A stretch of 42,462 nt of DNA from a bacterium. GTDB lineage: Bacteria; Patescibacteriota; Minisyncoccia; Phycocordibacterales; Phycocordibacteraceae. Under the pieces are notes generated by a model. That model did not search any database, was not told the DNA's origin, and saw nothing but the letters and a program-made list of their open reading frames with translations. The first letter of the stretch is position 1. Each line of letters begins with the position of its first letter. A program made the position numbers and the translations under genes. The stretch is taken from positions 1 to 42,462 of the forward strand of contig JAHFMR010000002.1 of NCBI GenBank assembly GCA_023267755.1, written 5' to 3'. This document shows, in pieces, positions 35,938-42,462 of this stretch.

Positions 35938-36324
35938 TTAGAGGCCCCCTGATTGGGTAATGAGAGTGGTGAGCGAAACATATCGCGTTGAACCGTTTCC
36001 GCCGAGCCACGAAACGCCAACGGCGACCTGCTTCGTCTTTACATTCAAATTTGTCACGCTCGTGCTCGCTTGTCCTTGCGGCAAATTCGCAAGTTCTTGA
36101 TTAGAAAACGAGCCTCCCGCCAGCAGTGCGGTGTATCCGTCAGCGCGGAGCTCGTCGAGCTTACTGTCGGCGATACGAAATGCCGCGTTCTCATACGCAG
36201 CATCGCGCGTTACCTTAATCGTTCCCGCAACAAATGTCGTGAAAAGTGCCGTCACGCTCATAATAAGAAGCGCGACCAGCATTTCAATCAGGGTAAACCC
36301 GCGTTTTTTATTCTTTGAGACCAC
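35938..36324 (-). CDS. Prepilin-type N-terminal cleavage/methylation protein (GTG start)
   Basis: VVSKNKKRGFTLIEMLVALLIMSVTALFTTFV; GTG (cac 36322-36324). Confidence 0.85.
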   Translation of the reverse strand: MVSKNKKRGFTLIEMLVALLIMSVTALFTTFVAGTIKVTRDAAYENAAFRIADSKLDELRADGYTALLAGGSFSNQELANLPQGQASTSVTNLNVKTKQVAVGVSWLGGNGSTRYVSLTTLITQSGGL

Positions 36325-36329
36325 TCTAG

Positions 36330-36367
36330 AAGTATAGCAAGTGCCAGCAATCGGATTTGCTATACTT
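36330..36367. promoter_or_regulatory. Inverted repeat carrying divergent -10 boxes
   Basis: AAGTATAGCAA (36330-36340) ... TTGCTATACTT (36357-36367), perfect 11-bp inverted repeat; each -10 lies 6-7 nt from the flanking start codon. Confidence 0.65.
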
Positions 36368-36373
36368 TGCGCA

Positions 36374-37114
36374 ATGCTTATCGTCGCGAATTGGAAAGCG
36401 TACGTCGATGACCTCGCAAAAGCGAAGAAGCTTGTCACGGTGAGTAAACGGCTCGCAAGAGAGCACCAGAGCATTATCGTTATCGCTCCACCAGCACCAC
36501 TCCTCGGCGCACTGGCAGTTCGTCCCTCATCCGTCGCCTTTGCTGCACAGGATGTCTCACTCTCCAGCGGAGGCGCTCAGACCGGGGAGATAACTGTCGG
36601 AGCGTATAAAGCGGCGGGTGCTGCCTATGCCCTCATTGGCCACTCGGAGCGCCGAGCCCAGGGAGACACTGACGCAGTCGTCGCACAGAAGCTCGCTCAT
36701 GCGCTCACCAACGGCCTCACGCCAATCCTCTGCGTCGGAGAACGCGAGCGCGACGGGGAGGGGCGCTATCTTACCTTTGTGCGGGAAGAGCTCACGAGCG
36801 CGCTCGCCCCCCTTACGCCGAAGGATCGCGCGCGAGTAATCGTGGCCTATGAGCCGCTCTGGGCGATAGGGAAGACGTCCGCTTTTGCTATCGATCCGCA
36901 CGACCTCACCGAAATGGCGCTCTATATACGCAAAGTGCTCACTGAACTCCTCCCCGGGAAGAGCGCCGCATCTTCTCTAGTTCTCTACGGTGGCTCGGTC
37001 GACCCCGATGATGCACGTGTTCTCGCAGCGAGCTCCGGCATCGATGGACTTCTTGTGGGACACGCGTCAACCGATCCGCGACTATTCTCTCTCTTGGTAA
37101 AGCAGCTCGCCTAA
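36374..37114 (+). CDS. tpiA: Triosephosphate isomerase
   Basis: MLIVANWKAY, ALIGHSERR, AYEPLWAIGKT, LVLYGGSVDPDDA, DGLLVGHAS. Confidence 0.94.
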   Translation: MLIVANWKAYVDDLAKAKKLVTVSKRLAREHQSIIVIAPPAPLLGALAVRPSSVAFAAQDVSLSSGGAQTGEITVGAYKAAGAAYALIGHSERRAQGDTDAVVAQKLAHALTNGLTPILCVGERERDGEGRYLTFVREELTSALAPLTPKDRARVIVAYEPLWAIGKTSAFAIDPHDLTEMALYIRKVLTELLPGKSAASSLVLYGGSVDPDDARVLAASSGIDGLLVGHASTDPRLFSLLVKQLA

Positions 37115-37118
37115 CCTT

Positions 37119-38282
37119 ATGCGCACTGTCCGCGATATACAGTTCCTCAACAATATTCCTATACTCGTGCGCGCGGGATTGAACGTCCCCATCGAAAATG
37201 GGAAAGTTGCAAATGATTATCGCCTGCGTCGCGCGCTTCCGACGCTCCACCATCTCGCTGAGCGCGGCGCAAAAATAGTGATTGTGAGCCACATCGGCGA
37301 GCAGGGGACCGAGACCCTCGCGCCGGTGGCGGAAGCGCTCGGAAAGCTCATCGCGAATGTCTCGTTCTCTCCGGTCACCATCGGCGAGCAGACGCGTGCT
37401 GCTGTCCGTGCGCTCGCGCCCGGCCACATCCTCGTGCTGGAGAACTTGCGCCGCGATAGAGGTGAGCTGCGCAATGATGTAACCTTCGCGCGCGAGCTCG
37501 CCGCGCTCGGTGATATTTTCGTCCAAGACTCCTTCGACACCTGTCACCGCCCACATACCTCTATTATTGGCGTTCCGAAATTCCTCCCCTCCTACGCGGG
37601 ACTCCTTCTTGAAGAGGAAGTGCGCGAACTCTCGCGTGCACTTACTCCCGTCCACCCGGCACTCGCTGTTATCGGCGGCGCGAAGTTCGCGACGAAAGAG
37701 GCCGTCGTCACCACACTCCTCAAGACCTACGACCATGTCTTCGTCGGCGGTGCACTCGCAAACGACTTCCTCAAGGTCTCTGGACACGGGGTAGGACAGT
37801 CACTTATCTCTGGTACCGACACCTCCACGATACGAGCACTTCTTTCAAATCAAAAACTCGCATTACCGGTAGACTCGCTCGTCGTTCCGGCGAGTATCGC
37901 GAATACGCCCAACGCACGTATGCACGCGCGTATCGCGGCGGTGGGGCAGGTGCGCGATGATGAAGTTATTCTCGATCACGGCCCCGGCACGATCGCTCTC
38001 CTCACACATCTTGTGGAAAGAGCAAAGACCGTCCTCTGGAACGGCCCGCTCGGCATCTATGAAAAAGGGTTCATCGACGCGACCGATGCGCTCGCGCGTA
38101 CCATCGCCACCTCGGGCGCTTATTCTGTAGTCGGTGGTGGTGACACCGTCGCTTCTATCGAGAGTCTCGGTCTTATGTCGCACTTCTCCTTCGTCTCTAC
38201 CGGCGGCGGCGCGATGCTCGATTTCCTCGCCAAGGGCACTCTCCCCGGCATCGAAGCACTCACTGCTCACCCAAGCGCCTGA
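37119..38282 (+). CDS. pgk: Phosphoglycerate kinase, divergent
   Basis: ILVRAGLNVPIENGKVANDYRLRRALPTLHHL, GGAKFATK, VLWNGPLGIYE, VVGGGDTVASIE, VSTGGGAMLDFLAKGTLPGIEAL. Confidence 0.9.
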   Translation: MRTVRDIQFLNNIPILVRAGLNVPIENGKVANDYRLRRALPTLHHLAERGAKIVIVSHIGEQGTETLAPVAEALGKLIANVSFSPVTIGEQTRAAVRALAPGHILVLENLRRDRGELRNDVTFARELAALGDIFVQDSFDTCHRPHTSIIGVPKFLPSYAGLLLEEEVRELSRALTPVHPALAVIGGAKFATKEAVVTTLLKTYDHVFVGGALANDFLKVSGHGVGQSLISGTDTSTIRALLSNQKLALPVDSLVVPASIANTPNARMHARIAAVGQVRDDEVILDHGPGTIALLTHLVERAKTVLWNGPLGIYEKGFIDATDALARTIATSGAYSVVGGGDTVASIESLGLMSHFSFVSTGGGAMLDFLAKGTLPGIEALTAHPSA

Positions 38283-38629
38283 CGGATCTTTTGGGCATTG
38301 ACAGCGAGATCGTCCTTATCGCCCGTAGCCTCTTTACTGGGGAAGACCCAGATATGCGCGTGCGGGACTTCATCGCCAATGATCTTAGAGAGAATCCACT
38401 CGGTCCCAAACGCCTTGCGCTGTGCGAGCGCAATCTTCTTTGCTACTTCAAAATAGGCTCCGGCATCTGGCACATCCCACACATAGCGGTGGTGCTGTTT
38501 GGGGATGACCTGCACGTGTCCGGGCGTCTGCGGGTGAATATCGAGGAAGGCGATGAATTGTTCGTCTTCATAGACCTTCTCTGCGGGAATCTCTCCCGAA
38601 ACTATTTTACAGAAGATGCAGTCTTTCAT
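38267..38629 (-). CDS. HIT-family hydrolase
   Basis: MKDCIFCKIVSGEIPAEKVYEDEQFIAFLDIHPQTPGHVQVIPKQHH, EVPHAHIWVFP. Confidence 0.9.
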   Translation of the reverse strand: MKDCIFCKIVSGEIPAEKVYEDEQFIAFLDIHPQTPGHVQVIPKQHHRYVWDVPDAGAYFEVAKKIALAQRKAFGTEWILSKIIGDEVPHAHIWVFPSKEATGDKDDLAVNAQKIRQALG

Positions 38630-38656
38630 CGTTAGACAGTATACAATAGCCCTCAC

Positions 38657-40393
38657 ATGTTTCCCCTCCACGATCCGCTCACCGACGCATTGCGTCAAGA
38701 ACTCGCTTCCTATGACGACCTTACTGCCGCGCTCCTCGTCAGACGCGGCGTGATGACACGCGACGCGGCAGAACGATTCTTAAATCCCTCCTATGATCTA
38801 CACCTGCATGATCCACTCCTGATGAATGATATGCCGAAGGCCGCGCGGCGACTCGCCGATGCTATTTTGAATAATGAAAAAATTGCAGTGTGGAGTGATT
38901 ATGACTGCGACGGCATCCCGGGTGCCGTCGTGCTGCACGATTTCTTGAAGAAGGTTGGCGCCGACTTTGAGAACTATATTCCGCATCGCCATAACGAAGG
39001 GTACGGGATGAATGTCGTAGGTATCGAACAGCTCGCTGCAAGCGGCGTAACGCTCGTCGTCACGGTCGATTCCGGCATCACTGATAGTGAGCCCATTGAG
39101 CGCGCTCGCGCGCTCGGAATGGACGTTATCGTTACTGATCATCACTTGCCTGCCCTGAGCGAAGTCGAAGGGCCCGCACTCCCAAATGCGTTCGCGATAG
39201 TAAATCCCAACGCGCGTGCCGACGAAGCGTATCCCTTCCACGACCTCTGCGGTGCCGGTGTCGCATGGAAGCTCGTCTGCGCCACATTTGCTACTGAGCC
39301 GTCGCTCCGCGAGAAAGCTCCGCTCGGCTGGGAGAAATGGCTCCTCGATATGGTGGGTCTCGCGACCATCGCCGACATGGTAGGGCTCACTGGCGAGAAT
39401 CGCGTACTTGCGACCTATGGTCTCTTGGTTATGCGTAAGTCGCCACGCATCGGTCTACAGAAACTTTGTCGCACGATGCGTGTCGAGCAGCGCGCCATTA
39501 CTGAAGACGACGTCGGCTTTATGATCGCGCCGCGGGTGAATGCAGCGAGCCGGATGGGGGATGCCCGCGATGCGTTCCGTCTCTTCACCACCACCGACGA
39601 AGCCGAGGCCGACCTTCTCGCGAAGAAGCTCGAGAAGGCGAACCGCACTCGTAAGGCAGAGGCGGGAGCGATTACGCGCGCAGTGCATACACGTCTGAAG
39701 GAGCGCGAGCTGCGCAGTGTAATAGCGCTCGGGGACCCCGAGTGGCGGCCCGCACTCCTCGGCCTCGTCGCGGGGACCATTGCTGATGAATATGAGCGGC
39801 CTGTCTTCCTCTGGGGGAGAGAAGGGAATATGCGACTGAAAGGGTCGATGCGGAGCGGTGGTGACACGCACGCACTCGACCTGATGCGCGCGACAGTGGA
39901 CACCTTTGAAGGCTTCGGCGGGCACGCGGCCGCGGGCGGTTTCACTGTTCTTGATGAAGCTGTTTTCTATCTTGAAGATCGTTTGGTGACAGCCCACGCA
40001 CTACTTGAGACGCGAGAGAGCGACGACTTCTCCGAACACGCCGACGCAGTGATCACTCCCGAGGAGGCGACCGAGTCATTCTTGAAGAAGATAGAGAAGC
40101 TCTCTCCTTTTGGGATGCAGAACACCAAACCTGCGTTTCTACTACGCGAGGTGACGGTGCGTGGAGTTTCGCGCTTCGGAAAAGGGGAGGAGCATTTGAA
40201 GTTAAAAATTGATTCTTCTGCCGGGCGCGGGAGTATCGACGCGGTCACCTTCTTCGCCAAGGGCGCCGTCGCACGCGCTGCCTCGGAGCTATCAGCGGGG
40301 AGCCGCGCGCACCTGCTCGCGCATCTCGAACGCGACACCTTCAGTCGCGGCAATCCGGTGCGACTGCGATTGATTAATATCCGTTTGGTATAG
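38657..40393 (+). CDS. recJ: Single-stranded-DNA-specific exonuclease RecJ
   Basis: KIAVWSDYDCDGIPGAVVL, VTVDSGITD, VIVTDHHLP, LCGAGVAWKL, GGHAAAGGF. Confidence 0.94.
   Translation: MFPLHDPLTDALRQELASYDDLTAALLVRRGVMTRDAAERFLNPSYDLHLHDPLLMNDMPKAARRLADAILNNEKIAVWSDYDCDGIPGAVVLHDFLKKVGADFENYIPHRHNEGYGMNVVGIEQLAASGVTLVVTVDSGITDSEPIERARALGMDVIVTDHHLPALSEVEGPALPNAFAIVNPNARADEAYPFHDLCGAGVAWKLVCATFATEPSLREKAPLGWEKWLLDMVGLATIADMVGLTGENRVLATYGLLVMRKSPRIGLQKLCRTMRVEQRAITEDDVGFMIAPRVNAASRMGDARDAFRLFTTTDEAEADLLAKKLEKANRTRKAEAGAITRAVHTRLKERELRSVIALGDPEWRPALLGLVAGTIADEYERPVFLWGREGNMRLKGSMRSGGDTHALDLMRATVDTFEGFGGHAAAGGFTVLDEAVFYLEDRLVTAHALLETRESDDFSEHADAVITPEEATESFLKKIEKLSPFGMQNTKPAFLLREVTVRGVSRFGKGEEHLKLKIDSSAGRGSIDAVTFFAKGAVARAASELSAGSRAHLLAHLERDTFSRGNPVRLRLINIRLV
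39152..39173. repeat. REP-like palindrome inside recJ
   Basis: GCCCTGAGCGAAGTCGAAGGGC, translated in frame as ALSEVEG. Confidence 0.65.
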
Positions 40394-40401
40394 TTACCGC
40401 T

Positions 40402-40821
40402 ATGCAATTCACTATTCACGCCGATGGCGGATCGAGAGGGAACCCGGGGCCCGCGGGTGCGGGCGCGATGATCCGCGATGCGCTCGGCAACTCGGTCGCG
40501 AGCGTCTCCCAATTCCTCGGGACCCGCACCAACAACTTCGCCGAGTACGAGGCGGTCATCCTCGCTTTTACCGCGATAGCGAAGCTCGTCGGGGAAGGGG
40601 AGGTTGGCGCGACTGACGTGGCAGTAAAGATGGACAGTGAACTCGTAGTGAAACAGATGAAGGGTATCTATAAAGTGAAGCATCCGACGATGAAAGAGCA
40701 GTACGCGCGCTTAGTGCAGGCGACTGCTCCATTTAAGAGTGTCTCCTTCACCCACGTCCCGCGGGAAGAGAACTCTGACGCCGACGCCCTCGCGAACGAA
40801 GCGATGGATCGTGGGGCATAA
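40402..40821 (+). CDS. RNase HI-family protein
   Basis: IHADGGSRGNPGPAGAGAMI, TNNFAEYEAVILAF, KMDSELVVKQMKG, HVPREENSDADALANEA. Confidence 0.92.
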   Translation: MQFTIHADGGSRGNPGPAGAGAMIRDALGNSVASVSQFLGTRTNNFAEYEAVILAFTAIAKLVGEGEVGATDVAVKMDSELVVKQMKGIYKVKHPTMKEQYARLVQATAPFKSVSFTHVPREENSDADALANEAMDRGA

Positions 40822-40839
40822 ATGATTTCGCCGTTAATA

Positions 40840-40865
40840 AAAAGGACCACTCGCGTGGTCCTTTT
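40840..40865. terminator. Bidirectional terminator between convergent genes
   Basis: AAAAGGACCAC-TCGC-GTGGTCCTTTT. Confidence 0.8.
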
Positions 40866-40886
40866 GATTCTTGAGGTGATGTCCGG

Positions 40887-41180
40887 TCAATCCTCCATTT
40901 CAGGATCGCTCACAATGAGCGCCGCCGAGTGGGCTATAACCAGATGAGTGTCATCGTATTCCTTCACGATTTTGCCATCGACAGAGCATACTGCGACGCG
41001 ACCGGTCTTTTCTGGTGTTGATTTAACCACCATATAGAAACAATCGTCGTCTTTGCCCGCTAAAGCTTCAGAATATGAAGTACCTTGAAACCGAAACACC
41101 TTGCCGCTGCCAGGTTTCAAATCACCAAGCTTGGTAAGTTTTTCGGTCTTGTCTTGTTCAGCCATTCTGACTACTTTCAT
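40887..41180 (-). CDS. Small hypothetical protein
   Basis: GGAGGGAATT-ATG start (MKVVRMAEQDKTEKL), full ORF, own terminator. Confidence 0.6.
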   Translation of the reverse strand: MKVVRMAEQDKTEKLTKLGDLKPGSGKVFRFQGTSYSEALAGKDDDCFYMVVKSTPEKTGRVAVCSVDGKIVKEYDDTHLVIAHSAALIVSDPEMED

Positions 41181-41297
41181 AATTCCCTCCAAAATGAGCA
41201 TTTCGATTACCCTGTATATAGGGAGAGCTTGTACCGCGATTACCGTACCGCACATCTCGACAACTAGCAAGTTGCGCTGGCTTGCTACGATAGGGGT

Positions 41298-42462
41298 ATG
41301 AACTACCTCCTCGCCATCGTTTCAGGATTTGCGAGCGGAGTGTTCCTCCGCTCGCTTTTTTATGTCTCGTGGACACTGCCGGTGTTCATACTTTTACTTG
41401 CTGCGATTCTTATCACGGCCCCGCGGCTGCTCGAGGGGCAGCCGCGTCCCGCTTACTTACTCGGCGCATTATTCTTTTTATTTGTTGCGCTTGGCATAGC
41501 GCGAGCTGCTATTGCTGACACGCCGCTCCCCGACACCTTCGCTCGCGATCTGCGCCATCGCGTGTCGTATCACGCCACTGTGGTGGGCGACCCCGATCTT
41601 CGCGACGCGAACCAGCGTGTCTTGTTACGTGTCGAGACCTCTGATGCGACAACGCTTATGCTCGCGGTGGCGCCGCGTTTCCCGAGTGTCTCAGTGGGCG
41701 ACCAGGTATATGTGTCGGGTACACTCGCAGTGCCGCAGCCATTTGCGAGCGAGGGCGGACGTGTCTTCCGGTATGACAAATATCTGCAACGCGGAGGCGT
41801 GCGCTTCATTCTCAACTTCGCGTACCTGCGCGTGGAGTCATCAGCTCCGTGGTATTCAGTCTCCGCTGCGCTCGCGCGTATCAAACATCTCTTTCTCTCC
41901 GGTCTCCAAGCGACACTCCCCGAGCCCTACGCGTCACTCGCGAGCGGTGTCGTGATAGGAGGGAAGTCGGGGCTCGGTGCCGACCTACAACAAGCATTCG
42001 TCACGAGCGGCCTCGTGCAAATTATTGTTCTCTCCGGCTACAACGTGATGATCGTCGCCGAGTGGGTGATGGCTGGCCTCGCCCTCTTCGCGCTGTCACG
42101 CCGCTCACGCGCACTCGCTGGCGCACTCGCGCTTATCCTCTTCGTCGCAACTGCAGGATTCTCTTCGACCGCCGTACGCGCGATGATTATGGCGCTCATC
42201 GCGCTCTTTGCGCGCGCCACTGCGCGCACCTACGCCGCCAGCCGCGCGCTCCTTTTCGTGATACTTGTGATGCTGATCTGGAATCCGCTCTACCTCGTGT
42301 TCGATCCGGGCTTCGGCCTCTCAGTCGCGGCGACTGCCGGCCTTATTTGGCTTGCGCCGATCATTGAACGATGGTTAGGCGTGAGCTTCTGGAAGAACAT
42401 TTTGGCGACAACACTCGCTGCACAAATCGCCGTGCTCCCACTATTGCTCTATGACACCGGCA
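41298..42462 (+). CDS. comEC: ComEC/Rec2-family DNA uptake channel protein, truncated by window edge
   Basis: Open frame from ATG 41298 to the window end: MNYLLAIVSGFASGVFLRSLF..., FVTSGLVQIIVLSGYNVMIVAEWV, STAVRAMIMALIALFA, WNPLYLVFDPGFGLSVAATAGLI. Not in the ORF track (no stop). Confidence 0.9.
   Translation, partial: MNYLLAIVSGFASGVFLRSLFYVSWTLPVFILLLAAILITAPRLLEGQPRPAYLLGALFFLFVALGIARAAIADTPLPDTFARDLRHRVSYHATVVGDPDLRDANQRVLLRVETSDATTLMLAVAPRFPSVSVGDQVYVSGTLAVPQPFASEGGRVFRYDKYLQRGGVRFILNFAYLRVESSAPWYSVSAALARIKHLFLSGLQATLPEPYASLASGVVIGGKSGLGADLQQAFVTSGLVQIIVLSGYNVMIVAEWVMAGLALFALSRRSRALAGALALILFVATAGFSSTAVRAMIMALIALFARATARTYAASRALLFVILVMLIWNPLYLVFDPGFGLSVAATAGLIWLAPIIERWLGVSFWKNILATTLAAQIAVLPLLLYDTG

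Noticed and set aside
36939-38270. Long minus-strand ORFs opposite pgk
   Set aside because: Antisense to a recognisable PGK; Arg/Glu-rich without family motifs.
1-42462. CRISPR array or tandem repeat array
   Set aside because: No regularly spaced direct repeats were seen on reading the window.
1-42462. Alternative genetic code (TGA as Gly or Trp)
   Set aside because: Core genes read cleanly with the standard bacterial code and TGA works as a stop, for example in the 65-aa ORF ending at 16898 and the ORF ending at 5543.

Overview
The window is dense bacterial chromosome with a gene set and protein features typical of Candidate Phyla Radiation / Parcubacteria-like genomes; this lineage call is inferred from gene content only. 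TGA is used as a stop. Recognisable genes include a VirB6/TrbL-like membrane protein cut by the left edge, ksgA, an intein-containing UvrD/PcrA helicase, a LysM/M23 peptidase, comM/yifB, a DksA/TraR-type zinc-finger protein, a NYN/LabA protein, rpsO, a Xer recombinase, exonuclease III, a CCA-adding enzyme, YraN, a trypsin-like protease, rarA, HU, rny, clpP, ppa, nusA, pilB/pilC plus three pilin-like genes, tpiA, pgk, a HIT protein, recJ, an RNase H, and comEC cut by the right edge. There are four tRNAs (Arg, Gly, Pro, Gly) and several intrinsic terminators. The two edge-truncated genes (complement <1..1619 and 41298..>42462) are missing from the supplied ORF track. Main items for follow-up: (1) a 366-aa intein in the UvrD helicase motif 'GDIDQ/CIYTWRGA', with a GIY-YIG-like rather than LAGLIDADG-like insert; (2) a recurrent TANNNT-(6-8 nt)-start-codon arrangement that predicts widespread leaderless transcription, including divergent gene pairs with facing -10 boxes; (3) a perfect parS site plus two degenerate copies within about 1 kb, with DnaA-box-like sites nearby; (4) small Shine-Dalgarno-led, terminator-ended 'moron-like' genes that contrast with the leaderless neighbours; (5) a terminator-like hairpin in the nusA leader; (6) a PGK with altered substrate-site residues; (7) an AT-rich island around tRNA-Gly with an HTH plus LAGLIDADG-like protein and a long tRNA-like hairpin. 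All functional claims are from reading the sequence; no searches or folding calculations were run.
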